DNA of 64,000 bases from Curtobacterium sp. VKM Ac-1376 (GCF_015351025.1 NZ_JADKRV010000006.1:62001-126000), one strand, 5' to 3'; shown: positions 53,941 to 62,912, counted from the stretch's first letter. Notes: generated by a model not told the origin, from the sequence alone. Program-made: numbers and translations.

Positions 53941-56067
53941 TTGGCTCGATCAGGCACCCGGCGAGCTGCCGGCGGGACGCGGACCGCGTCACGTCGCACC
54001 AGGCCGCTGGACAACGACGGCGTGATCCCCGTCCTCGCTCGCGCTGTGCGCGAGGTCGAGGCAGCGGCGCAGCGCGGACCGCTCAAGGCGTCGAACCGGA
54101 CGAAGTTCCAGGCCGTCGCCCTGCTCATGCGCGAGGAGCGTGCACGGGTGAAGGCGGACACCGACCTCACCGATGCGCAGCGCGCCGAGCAGCTCAAGCG
54201 GCTCGACGGCGTCGCGACGATCCTGGCGAAGACGGCGGCGCGCGACACGAGTGTCATCCAGCTCCTCGCCGAGGAACTGCCGGTCCCCGAGGCGACCCGC
54301 GCGGTCAAGCGCGACATGATGATCGCCGGGGGCATGGAACTCCAGCCGGAGGACCTCGTCATCGCGACGGAGCCCGCGCCGGTCGTCGAGTCCCCGGTCC
54401 GTGCCGTCGTGCCGCAGGCCGTCGTGCAGCGTCAGCTCGCGAACCCGTTCATGCCGCCGGACTTCGCCCTCGCCGACCAGCCCGTCGCGCACCCGCGCCG
54501 GCTCGCGAACTGGGAGCTGTTCGGGCCGCTGTTCAAGTCGTTCGAGTACGGCGCAGGCGGGGGAGCGGCGACGATGCCGCTGCCGGAGCCCACGTCGCTG
54601 CACTCGCGCTCGGGCACCACGCTCATGAAGCACCAGGCGGAACTCGTCGCCGCGGCGGCGCAGGGACACCGCACGTTCCTGCTCGCCGACGAGCCGGGTC
54701 TCGGCAAGACGGCGCAGTCGCTGCTCGCCGCCGACGCCGCGAACGCCTTCCCGCTGCTCGTCGTCGTGCCGAACGTCGTCAAGACGAACTGGGCGCGCGA
54801 GGCCGAGCGCTGGGTACCGAACCACCGTGCGACCGTCATCCACGGGGACGGCAACGACCTCGACGGGTTCGCCGACATCGTCATCGTGAACTACGAGATC
54901 CTCGACCGGCACGCCGGGTGGCTCGGGAACTTCGGGTTCAAGGGGATGGTCGTCGACGAGGCGCACTTCATCAAGAACAAGGACTCGCAGCGGGCACGGT
55001 TCGTGCTGCAGATCGCCGAGCGCATCCGGCAGCGCACCGCCGCGCCGCTGCTCATGGCGTTGACCGGTACGCCGCTCATCAACTCGGTCGAGGACTTCCG
55101 CACCATCTGGGAGTACCTCGGCTGGATCGACGACAAGAAGCCGCGCGCGAAGCTCATGAACGAGCTCGAGGAGATCGGCCTGACGCCGGCCGACCCGGGC
55201 TTCTTCGTCGAGGCCCGCCGTGCTGTGGTCGACCAGGGCATCGTCCGACGCCGCAAGGTCGACGTCGCCGCGGACATCCCGGCCCGCCGGATCGCGGACA
55301 TCCCCGTCGAGCTCGACGGCGACGAGGGCCGCTCCATCCGCGACGCGGAGCGCGAGCTCACCGCGAAGCTCGTCCGCCGGTACCACCAGGCGCTCGACGC
55401 CCGCACCGGGCAGGACCCGGTCGTCGGCATCGACCACCGGCTCGTCCGGCAGGTCGCCCGCTGGGAGCTCGAGGACCAGGACGCCTCGTCGACCGGCGAG
55501 AACGTGTTCTCGATGGTCCGCCGCATCGGTCGCGCCAAGGCCCAGCTCGCGGCCGACTACGCCGCGCAGCTCGCGTCGAACGTCGGCAAGGTCGTGTTCT
55601 TCGCGAAGCACCTCGACGTGATGGACCAGGCGGAAGAGGTCTTCGCACGCCGCGGTCTGCGCACCGCCACCATCCGCGGCGACCAGACGGCGACCCAGCG
55701 GACGGCGCAGATCGACTCGTTCGTGAACGACCCCGACGTCGCCGTCATCGTCTGCTCGCTCACCGCCGCCGGCGTCGGCCTGAACCTGCAGGTGGCGTCG
55801 AACGTCGTGCTCGCCGAGCTGTCGTGGACGAGCGCCGAGCAGACCCAGGCGATCGACCGCGTGCACCGCATCGGGCAGGAAGAGCCCGTCACAGCGTGGC
55901 GCATCATCGCCGCGCAGACGATCGACACCAAGATCGCCGAGCTCATCGACTCGAAGGCGTCCCTGGCCGCCCGCGCGCTCGACGGCTCCGACGAGGAAGT
56001 CGTCGACTCCGGTGACATCCAGCTCGACGCGATGGCCGCGCTGCTCACCGAGGCCCTCGGCGGCTAG
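53941..56067 (+). CDS. SNF2-family ATPase/helicase
   Basis: 708 aa. An N-terminal region of about 230 residues without known domain is followed by the SNF2 core: motif I DEPGLGKTAQS (250-260), motif II DEAH (339-342), motif III MALTGTPLINS, and the C-terminal helicase half with KVVFFAKHLDVMDQAEEV, SLTAAGVGLNLQVAS and QAIDRVHRIGQ (motif VI). The start is TTG with AGGAGGAG in ideal position. It is a DNA translocase by family; the target is unknown. No methylase or nuclease genes flank it, so a defence role is not supported by context. Confidence 0.93.
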   Translation: MARSGTRRAAGGTRTASRRTRPLDNDGVIPVLARAVREVEAAAQRGPLKASNRTKFQAVALLMREERARVKADTDLTDAQRAEQLKRLDGVATILAKTAARDTSVIQLLAEELPVPEATRAVKRDMMIAGGMELQPEDLVIATEPAPVVESPVRAVVPQAVVQRQLANPFMPPDFALADQPVAHPRRLANWELFGPLFKSFEYGAGGGAATMPLPEPTSLHSRSGTTLMKHQAELVAAAAQGHRTFLLADEPGLGKTAQSLLAADAANAFPLLVVVPNVVKTNWAREAERWVPNHRATVIHGDGNDLDGFADIVIVNYEILDRHAGWLGNFGFKGMVVDEAHFIKNKDSQRARFVLQIAERIRQRTAAPLLMALTGTPLINSVEDFRTIWEYLGWIDDKKPRAKLMNELEEIGLTPADPGFFVEARRAVVDQGIVRRRKVDVAADIPARRIADIPVELDGDEGRSIRDAERELTAKLVRRYHQALDARTGQDPVVGIDHRLVRQVARWELEDQDASSTGENVFSMVRRIGRAKAQLAADYAAQLASNVGKVVFFAKHLDVMDQAEEVFARRGLRTATIRGDQTATQRTAQIDSFVNDPDVAVIVCSLTAAGVGLNLQVASNVVLAELSWTSAEQTQAIDRVHRIGQEEPVTAWRIIAAQTIDTKIAELIDSKASLAARALDGSDEEVVDSGDIQLDAMAALLTEALGG

Positions 56068-56090
56068 CGACCGCGGCGCGCGTCCCTCTC

Positions 56091-56150
56091 GCACAACCAA
56101 AGTCCGTCCGAACCACGCGATCGTGCGGTTCGGACGGACTTTGGTTGTGC
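56091..56150. terminator. Perfect 24-bp stem between SNF2 and mycoredoxin genes
   Basis: GCACAACCAAAGTCCGTCCG (start of the left arm) is matched exactly by the right arm at 56127-56150; the 12-nt loop contains CGATCG. It is a bidirectional terminator by position. Confidence 0.8.
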
Positions 56151-56182
56151 GGGGCGTCGCGCCGGGGCGCGCGCGGCGGCGC

Positions 56183-56455
56183 TCAGATGCGGGACTGCAC
56201 CTCGGCCAGGGACGGGTTGGTCGCCGTCGTGCCGTCGGGGAACACCAGCGTCGGCACCGTCTGGTCCCCGCCGTTGACCTGGGCGACGAGCTCGGCCGTG
56301 CCCGGGGTCTGCTCGATGTCGACCTCGGTGAAGGGGACGCCGGCCTTGGTCATCTGGTTCTTCAGCCGGGCGCAGTAGCCGCACCACGTGGTGGTGAACA
56401 TCGTGACCGCGCCGGCTTCGGGGGTGAACTGCTCGCGGGTGATCGTGTCGCTCAT
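56183..56455 (-). CDS. mrx1: Mycoredoxin-like glutaredoxin
   Basis: 90 aa. Thioredoxin fold with active site TTWCGYCARLK (Cys25, Cys28), the cis-Pro loop QTVPTLVF and GTTATNPS, matching actinobacterial mycoredoxin-1, which reduces mycothiol mixed disulfides. TAGCCT sits exactly 6 nt before the ATG, so the message is probably leaderless. It is monocistronic and divergent from the CYTH-CHAD gene. Confidence 0.92.
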   Translation of the reverse strand: MSDTITREQFTPEAGAVTMFTTTWCGYCARLKNQMTKAGVPFTEVDIEQTPGTAELVAQVNGGDQTVPTLVFPDGTTATNPSLAEVQSRI

Positions 56456-56513
56456 CCCAGCAGGCTAACCCCGGGTGCAGGGAAAGCGCGCAACGCCTGG
56501 TAGACAGGAGCGT

Positions 56514-58043
56514 GTGAGCCACACGCACCTCGAGATCGAGCGTACCTACGACCTGCCCGAGGGCGGTGCTCTGCCCGACCTCGTCGGCGCGGGCGGCATC
56601 CTCCGCACCGAGCACCAGGAGCCGTTCGAACTGGACGCCACCTACTGGGACACCGAGCGGTACGACCTGGTGGCCGCACGGGTGACCGTTCGTCGTCGCA
56701 CCGGTGGCCCCGACGCCGGCTGGCACATCAAGCGCTCCGAGTCGGACACGATCCGCCATGAGCAGCACTTCCCCCTGACCGACGACGCCGACGCCGTGCC
56801 GGACGAGGTCCTCGCCGCGCTGTTCACCGAACGTCGAGGCCGCGGCCTGCACCCCGTCGTGCGCATCACCACGACCCGCACGGTGTCCCGTCTGCTCGAC
56901 GAGGACGGCGACCAGATCGCCGAGCTCGCCGACGACCACGTGACGGCCCAGCGCCTGGACGACGAGGCCCCGGAGACCGCGCGCACCTGGCGCGAGATCG
57001 AGGTCGAAACCGTCGGCGACGTCGACCCGCAGGTCGCGCACGAGCTGTTCGCGGCTCTCGACGGACGCTTCGCGACCGTCGGTGCCGGCCCCGCCGCCGT
57101 CGCGTCCAAGCTGGCACGCGGGCTGGCCGGAGCACCGGCACCGCGCCTCCAGACCGAGGAGAAGCCGGCCAAGGGCACGACCGCACGCGTCCTGACGAAG
57201 CGGCTGCGCAAGCTGCGCGTCGCGCTGCTCGGCCAGGAGGCCCGGCTCCGGTCCGGCGACACCACCGACCTCCGGCAGACGGCCGAGACCACCCTCGAGA
57301 TCGCCGCGATCCTGGGCGGGTACCGTCCGGCGTTCCCCGCCGGCGACGCCGTCGACCGTGCCGCCGAGGCTGCGAACGGCCTGGCGGCCGTCACCGCGCG
57401 CGCCGCGCTGGCCGAGTACCTGATCGATCGGCTGCCGCGGGCGTCGTCGCCGGCCCAGGACGACCTGGTCGACGCGATGACCCGTGAGCGCATCCTCGCC
57501 TCGACACGCGAACGCCGCGACCAGTCGGTGCGGGACGTCGTGGCGTTCCTGCACGGTGAGCCGTTCCTCGAGCTGCTCGACGCCCTCGACGACGCGGTCG
57601 AGCGTCCGGCGCCGACGGCGTGGGCGCTCCGGTCGCCGAAGCAGGTCGCGCAGGACGTCGGTGCCGAGGTGAAGCCGCGCGTTCGCGAACTCGTCCGCGC
57701 TGCGGTCGCCGACGACACCTCGGACACCGCCGCCGAGCGCGAAGCAGCCGACCGCGGGACCACCGAGGCCGCGTGGCAGGCGACGATGCGGGCGCGGATG
57801 GCCATGGACGTGCTCGGTGACGACGCGTTCCCCCACGCGCTGTGGAAGCGGATCGGCACCGCGGCAGACGTGCTGACGGAGCGGGTTCGCTCCCTGCACG
57901 CCCTCGACATCCTGCGCGCCAACGCGGCGATCGCGGAGCGCGGCGGCGAGGGCACGTTCGGGTACGGGGTGCTCGCGGGGGACCGGGTGCGCCTGGCCGA
58001 GGAGTCCTACGACGAGGCGGTGCACGCGCTCAACCGCGTGTGA
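56514..58043 (+). CDS. CYTH and CHAD domain protein
   Basis: 509 aa. The N-terminal CYTH domain (about 1-205) has the signature EIERTY and alternating charged residues of a triphosphate tunnel (VRRRTGG, WHIKRSE, WREIEVE). The C-terminal CHAD helical domain (about 220-500) has basic LTKRLRKLRVALLG and other Arg/His repeats that bind polyphosphate. Family role: hydrolysis of inorganic triphosphate or polyphosphate-granule association. GTG 56514 has AGGAG close by and TAGACA 7 nt upstream, so either leaderless or short-spaced ribosome binding. Confidence 0.9.
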   Translation: MSHTHLEIERTYDLPEGGALPDLVGAGGILRTEHQEPFELDATYWDTERYDLVAARVTVRRRTGGPDAGWHIKRSESDTIRHEQHFPLTDDADAVPDEVLAALFTERRGRGLHPVVRITTTRTVSRLLDEDGDQIAELADDHVTAQRLDDEAPETARTWREIEVETVGDVDPQVAHELFAALDGRFATVGAGPAAVASKLARGLAGAPAPRLQTEEKPAKGTTARVLTKRLRKLRVALLGQEARLRSGDTTDLRQTAETTLEIAAILGGYRPAFPAGDAVDRAAEAANGLAAVTARAALAEYLIDRLPRASSPAQDDLVDAMTRERILASTRERRDQSVRDVVAFLHGEPFLELLDALDDAVERPAPTAWALRSPKQVAQDVGAEVKPRVRELVRAAVADDTSDTAAEREAADRGTTEAAWQATMRARMAMDVLGDDAFPHALWKRIGTAADVLTERVRSLHALDILRANAAIAERGGEGTFGYGVLAGDRVRLAEESYDEAVHALNRV

Positions 58044-58048
58044 GCGGG

Positions 58049-58100
58049 CTGCGTTCGCGGCTGTCGTTCGCTGCGTTCGCTGCGTTCGCGGCGTTCGCTT
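58049..58100. repeat. Short tandem repeat of GCTGCGTTC-like units
   Basis: About five nonamer units (GCTGCGTTC and variants GCGGCTGTC, GCGGCGTTC) directly between the CHAD gene stop and the 58102 palindrome. Confidence 0.7.
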
Positions 58101-58101
58101 G

Positions 58102-58152
58102 GTGAGTAGAAATGGTCGGGTCCCCGTTCGGGACCCGACCATTTCTGCTCAC
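58102..58152. terminator. 51-bp palindrome, copy 2 of the AGAAATGGTCGGG repeat
   Basis: Left arm GTGAGTAGAAATGGTCGGGT and right arm ACCCGACCATTTCTGCTCAC (one wobble), extended through CCCC/GGG to a short loop. It is almost identical to 6547-6596 and again lies between convergent genes. Confidence 0.8.
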
Positions 58153-58169
58153 GAAGTGCGCGGCGGCGC

Positions 58170-60341
58170 TCAGCCCGCGGCGATCGGGTTGGCGGTCGCG
58201 GCGGCGGGCGTCTCGTCGGCGAGCCCGAGCACGTCGAGCAGCCAGGCGAGCTCGAACGCCCGCTCCTTCCAGGACGCGTACCGACCGCTCACGCCTCCGT
58301 GTCCGGCGGACATCTCGGTCTTCAGCAGCACCGGCGCCCCGACCTCGCGGAGCTTCGCGGTCCACTTCGCGGGCTCGACGTACAGCACGCGGGTGTCGTT
58401 GATCGAGGTCACGGCGAGGATCCGCGGGTACTGCACGTCGTCGCGGACGTTCTCGTACGGGGTGTACTCGCTCATGTAGCGGTAGACCTCGGCGTCGTGC
58501 AGGGGGTCTCCCCACTCGTCCCACTCGATGACGGTCAGGGGCAGGTCCGGGTCGAGGATGCTCGTCAGTGCGTCGACGAACGGCACGGCGGCCAGGATGC
58601 CGGCGAAGCGGTCCGGTGCGATGTTGGCGACGGCGCCCATCAGGAGCCCACCGGCGCTGCCGCCCTCGGCGACGAGGCGGTCGGCGCTGGTGCGGCCGGA
58701 GGCGATCAGGTGGTCGGCGACCGCGACGAAGTCGGTGAAGGTGTTCTTCTTCGTCAGGGTCTTGCCGTTCTCGTACCAGTGCCGGCCGAGCTCGCCACCG
58801 CCACGCACGTGTGCGACGGCGAAGACGACACCGCGGTCGAGCAGCGAGAGCCGCATGACGCTGAAGCCGGGATCGATGGAGTGCTCGTACGATCCGTAGC
58901 CGTACAGGTGCAGCGGCGCCGGGGTGCCCTCGTCGATCGCGTCACGACGCCACACCAGCGAGATCGGCACCCGGGTGCCGTCCTCGGCCGTGGCCCAGTC
59001 GCGCTCCTGCACGTAGTCGGCCGGGTCGTAGCCGCCGAGGACCGGCTGGCGCTTCAGGACCGTGACCTCGCCGGTCGCCAGGTCGAGGTCGCTGACCTCG
59101 GAGGGGGTGACGAACGACGTGTACCCGAGGCGGAGCGTGGGCTGCTCCCACTCCGGGTTGCCGCCGAGGCCCACCGAGAACAGCGCCTCGTCGAAGGGGA
59201 CCTCGTGCGCGTCGCCGTAGCCGTCGCCCTCGATCGGGATGATCGCCACACGGGGGAGCGCCTCGGAGCGGTACTCCAGGGCGAGGTGGCCCGCGAAGGC
59301 ATCGACCGACTCGATGCGCCGCTCGCTGTGGTGCGCCACGACGACCCGGCGGTCGCGCTCGGACGTCGGATCGTCTGCGGGCACGTCGACGAGCTCGAAG
59401 TTCTCGGCCCCGTCGTTGTGCAGCACCAGGAACCGGTCGCTGCCGCCGACGATCGCGTGCTCGATCTCGTACTCGACGCCGTCGCGCCGCGGCCAAACGA
59501 CCTGGAACTCGCCGGTCGGGTCAGCCGCGTCGAGGACGTGCGCCTCTGACGTGATCTTCGACCCGAGCTCGATGACGATGTACTGCGACGAGCGCGTCAC
59601 GCCGACGCCGACCCAGTAGCGGTCGTCGGGCTCCTCGAACACCAGGACGTCCTCGGACGCAGCGGTGCCGACCGTGTGGCGCCAGATCTTGTCCGGCCGC
59701 CAGGAATCGTCGACGGTGGGGTAGAACACGTAGCGACCGGCCGGATCGAAGGTCGCACCGGCCCCGGTGTTCGGGATCGCGTCGCCGAGATCGGTGCCGG
59801 TGGCCAGGTCGCGGACGTGCAGGGTGTACCGCTCGTCGCCCTCGACGTCGATGCCGTAGACCAGCCGGGTGCCGTCATCGCTGATGTCGTAGGAGCCGAG
59901 GGAGAAGAACTCGTGCCCGTCGGCCAGGGCGTTGCCGTCGAGGACGACCTGCTCGCCGGGGAGCGTCGACTCGCCCTCGGTGACCTCGGGCGGGGTCCAT
60001 TCGTCGGGGCCCGCGACGGGGGTACGGCAGTGCACGCCGTACTGGCTGCCCTCCGCGGTGCGGGTGAAGTACCACCAGCCGCCCATGCGCACGGGGACCG
60101 AGAGGTCGGTCTCCTGCACGCGGCTCTTGACCTCTCCGAAGATGCGGTCCCGCAGCGGGGCGAGGTGCTCCGTCGCGGCGTCGGTGTGGGCATTCTCGGC
60201 CTCGAGGTACGCCAGGGTGTCGGGGGATTCCTTGTCCCGCAGCCACTCGTAGTCGTCGACGAACTCGATGCCGTGGTGGGTCCGTGTCACGGGCCGCTTG
60301 GCGGCGCTGGGCGGAGTGGATGCGGTGTGCTCGTTGCTCAC
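58170..60341 (-). CDS. ptrB: Prolyl oligopeptidase family serine peptidase (oligopeptidase B-like)
   Basis: 723 aa S9A peptidase. The N-terminal beta-propeller covers about residues 70-400; the C-terminal alpha/beta-hydrolase domain has nucleophile Ser562 in GGSAGGLL, Asp649 in INDTRV and His681 in AGHGG. GYGSYE and HVRGGGELG are family motifs. The acidic residues in the WDEWGDP region are expected in oligopeptidase B, which cleaves after Arg/Lys in short peptides; B versus PEP specificity is inferred. GTG 60341 has TAGGGT 6 nt upstream, indicating a leaderless message separate from the Fic gene. Confidence 0.92.
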   Translation of the reverse strand: MSNEHTASTPPSAAKRPVTRTHHGIEFVDDYEWLRDKESPDTLAYLEAENAHTDAATEHLAPLRDRIFGEVKSRVQETDLSVPVRMGGWWYFTRTAEGSQYGVHCRTPVAGPDEWTPPEVTEGESTLPGEQVVLDGNALADGHEFFSLGSYDISDDGTRLVYGIDVEGDERYTLHVRDLATGTDLGDAIPNTGAGATFDPAGRYVFYPTVDDSWRPDKIWRHTVGTAASEDVLVFEEPDDRYWVGVGVTRSSQYIVIELGSKITSEAHVLDAADPTGEFQVVWPRRDGVEYEIEHAIVGGSDRFLVLHNDGAENFELVDVPADDPTSERDRRVVVAHHSERRIESVDAFAGHLALEYRSEALPRVAIIPIEGDGYGDAHEVPFDEALFSVGLGGNPEWEQPTLRLGYTSFVTPSEVSDLDLATGEVTVLKRQPVLGGYDPADYVQERDWATAEDGTRVPISLVWRRDAIDEGTPAPLHLYGYGSYEHSIDPGFSVMRLSLLDRGVVFAVAHVRGGGELGRHWYENGKTLTKKNTFTDFVAVADHLIASGRTSADRLVAEGGSAGGLLMGAVANIAPDRFAGILAAVPFVDALTSILDPDLPLTVIEWDEWGDPLHDAEVYRYMSEYTPYENVRDDVQYPRILAVTSINDTRVLYVEPAKWTAKLREVGAPVLLKTEMSAGHGGVSGRYASWKERAFELAWLLDVLGLADETPAAATANPIAAG

Positions 60342-60370
60342 CGTCCCACCCTATTCGCCCGTGCCCCCGG

Positions 60371-61594
60371 TCAGGCCGCCGCGGGTTCCCGTCCGGCCAG
60401 GGCGGCGGGTCGCCGGTCGGAAACGGCGGCCTGCACCCGCTGCTCGAACGACTCGAGCTCGGCGACGACCGCCGGGGCGACCCAGGCCCGGTCGCGGCGG
60501 CGTCGGGTGACCGGGCGGAGCACCCCGGCGTGCACGAGGTCGGCCACGACCCGCTCGGCGCGGTCGACGGGCAGCAGCGTGTGCAGGTGCTCCTCGGTCA
60601 GGACCGGGTCGTCGGCGAGCGCGCGACCGACGACCGCGTGCGGCCCCGACGCGCAGGGACGGGCGACCCGGTCGGCGTCGTGCTCGGCGAGCATCAGGGC
60701 ACTCAGCGTCGCTTCGTCGCAGACCGTCCCGATCGCGAGGGCCAGGTCGACCACGAACCCGGTGACCCGACCGTCGCGGTACTGCTCCAGGTGCCGGAAG
60801 TACCGCCGCCGATCGGCCGCGAGCGCGGTGGCCACCGGCGCTGTGACCGTCGTGGTCACCCCTCGTCGCCGCAGCACGGCCCCGATCAGTGCCCGCCCGA
60901 TCCGACCGTTGCCGTCCGTGAACGGGTGGATCGACTCGAACTGCGCGTGCGCGATCGCCGCCTGGGCGATCGGGTGCAGGTCCACGCGGCGCACGAACGC
61001 GAACAGGTCGGCCATCAGCGGTGCCACGAGCTCGGGTGGTGGCGGCACGTACCGGGCGTCGCGAGGGGTGGCACCGCCGCCGATCCAGTTCTGCACGTCG
61101 CGGTACCGGCCGGCGTACCGTCCGTCGACGGGGTCATCGCGCATCAGCAGGCGGTGTGCCTCGAGCAGGGCTGCCTCGGTGACGGTGCCGAAGTCGGCGC
61201 TGGACACCAGGTGCTCGACGGAGCCGCTCGCACGGACGACCGCGGTGGCACCCGGGTTCGCCCGGATGCCGACGAGCGCCCGCGCGAGGTCGTCGATGGA
61301 CGCGGACTCGTCCTCGATCCGCGACGACGCCACGGCTTCGGTCCGGCCGAGCACGGACCCGAGTGGAGCGAGCCGGGAACCGTGGTGGACGTCGAGGGCT
61401 CGCAGGGCGGTGGCGCTGCGGTCGAGCAGCGCCTCGGTGTGGGCGTCGGGGACCCACCGAGCCCGAGCGATGGACGGCGGCAGGGCGACCCGGACCGAGG
61501 TCACCAGGCGGTCGTCACGACGCCCCCGGACCGCGCTCCGCCACGGTCGCTCGGTGCTGTCGTGCGTGGGCCAGGTGTCGCTCGGGTCTGCCAT
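60371..61594 (-). CDS. Fic-family protein with N-terminal autoinhibitory motif and winged helix
   Basis: 407 aa. The Fic active site HPFTDGNGRIGR is complete (223-234), so AMP transfer or a related nucleotide transfer is expected. An inhibitory-helix-like motif SSRIED (90-95) corresponds to the (S/T)xxxE(G/N) class II motif with Glu94 but Asp in place of Gly/Asn. A C-terminal winged-helix-like region (about 320-390) suggests DNA binding. TAGCGT lies 6 nt before the ATG (leaderless type). No antitoxin gene is adjacent. Target unknown. Confidence 0.88.
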   Translation of the reverse strand: MADPSDTWPTHDSTERPWRSAVRGRRDDRLVTSVRVALPPSIARARWVPDAHTEALLDRSATALRALDVHHGSRLAPLGSVLGRTEAVASSRIEDESASIDDLARALVGIRANPGATAVVRASGSVEHLVSSADFGTVTEAALLEAHRLLMRDDPVDGRYAGRYRDVQNWIGGGATPRDARYVPPPPELVAPLMADLFAFVRRVDLHPIAQAAIAHAQFESIHPFTDGNGRIGRALIGAVLRRRGVTTTVTAPVATALAADRRRYFRHLEQYRDGRVTGFVVDLALAIGTVCDEATLSALMLAEHDADRVARPCASGPHAVVGRALADDPVLTEEHLHTLLPVDRAERVVADLVHAGVLRPVTRRRRDRAWVAPAVVAELESFEQRVQAAVSDRRPAALAGREPAAA

Positions 61595-61647
61595 CCCCTG
61601 ACGCTAGGGCCGCTCGGACGCTCGACGCCAGGAATCCGTATTTCGCC

Positions 61648-61679
61648 GCACGACCGCACGACCGCACGACCGCACGACT
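61648..61679. repeat. Octanucleotide tandem repeat, four copies
   Basis: GCACGACC repeated four times (the last ends in T) in the divergent gap between the Fic and amidohydrolase genes, just upstream of both promoters. Confidence 0.8.
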
Positions 61680-61712
61680 GCTCGCCCGCTCGCGCCGCGT
61701 AGCGTTGGTGGC

Positions 61713-62912
61713 ATGCGCAACTCCTTCGCGATCACCGGTGCCCACGTCGTCCCCGTCTCCGCTCCCGCCTTCGACGGCGGCGCGGTCGTCGTCGAGGACG
61801 GCCGCATCACCGCCGTCGGCCCCGACGTCACGCCGCCGGAGGGGATGCCCGTGATCGACGCCGCCGGCTCCTGGCTCGTGCCCGGGTTCGTCGAGGCGCA
61901 CGGCCACGTCGGCATCCACGAGGAGGCGAACGGCGAGGCCGGCAACGACACGAACGAGATGACCGCCCCGAACACGGCCGGCGTCCGTGCCATCGACGCC
62001 ATCGACATCGACGACGAGGGCTTCCGCGACGCGCTCGCCGGCGGGATCACGAGCATCGTCGTGAAGCCGGGCTCCGGCAACCCGATCGGCGGCCAGAGCG
62101 TCGCGATCAAGACCTGGGGCGGCCGCACCGTCGACGAGCAGCTCATCTCGGACGCGGTCAGCGTGAAGAGCGCCCTCGGCGAGAACCCGAAGCGCGTCTA
62201 CGGCGGCAAGGGCCAGACGCCGTCCACCCGTCTCGGCGTCGCGAAGGTCATCCGTGATGCCTTCGTCGAGGCGCAGAACTACCGTGCGGCGCGGGACGCC
62301 GCCGCGGCGAAGGGGGAGCCGTTCGCGCGCGACCTGACGAAGGAGACCCTCGTCCGGGTCCTCGACGGCGAGCTCGTCTGGGACCAGCACGCCCACCGCC
62401 ACGACGACATCGCGACCGCGATCCGTCTGTCCGAGGAGTTCGGCTACCGGCTCGTCGTGAACCACGGCACCGAGGCGCACAAGATCGCCGACGTGCTGGC
62501 CGCGAAGGGCATCCCCGTCATCTACGGTCCGCTCTTCACGAGTCGCTCCAAGGTCGAGCTCCGCGACCGCGGGATCCCGAACCTCGCCGCGATCGCGGCA
62601 GCCGGGGTCCGCGTCGCCATCACGACGGACGCGCCGGTCGTGCCGATCACCATGCTCGTCGACCAGGCCACCGCCGCGGTGAAGGAGGGACTGCCCGCCC
62701 AGACCGCGCTCGAGGCGCTCACCGTCAACCCGGCCGACTTCCTGGGCTTCGGGGACCGCGTCGGACGCCTCGCCGAGGGCTGGGACGCCGACCTCGTGCT
62801 CTGGGACGGCGACCCGCTCGACGCGACCAGTCGCGCGACGCGCGTCTGGATCGACGGCCGGCAGGTCTTCGAGTGGGCGGACGGCGTCGGCGTCACCACC
62901 CCGCGCTGGTAG
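61713..62912 (+). CDS. Amidohydrolase superfamily protein
   Basis: 399 aa, imidazolonepropionase/dihydroorotase-like layout: a small beta domain with VVVEDGRITAVG, metal motif EAHGHVGIHEE, mid-barrel LVVNHGTEAHKI, the late Asp in ITTDAPVVP, and the closing LTVNPADFLGFGDRVGRLAEGWDADLVLWDGDPLD. It is cytosolic and lacks a signal peptide. TAGCGT 7 nt before the ATG suggests a leaderless message. Substrate cannot be assigned; neighbours give no pathway. Confidence 0.9.
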   Translation: MRNSFAITGAHVVPVSAPAFDGGAVVVEDGRITAVGPDVTPPEGMPVIDAAGSWLVPGFVEAHGHVGIHEEANGEAGNDTNEMTAPNTAGVRAIDAIDIDDEGFRDALAGGITSIVVKPGSGNPIGGQSVAIKTWGGRTVDEQLISDAVSVKSALGENPKRVYGGKGQTPSTRLGVAKVIRDAFVEAQNYRAARDAAAAKGEPFARDLTKETLVRVLDGELVWDQHAHRHDDIATAIRLSEEFGYRLVVNHGTEAHKIADVLAAKGIPVIYGPLFTSRSKVELRDRGIPNLAAIAAAGVRVAITTDAPVVPITMLVDQATAAVKEGLPAQTALEALTVNPADFLGFGDRVGRLAEGWDADLVLWDGDPLDATSRATRVWIDGRQVFEWADGVGVTTPRW

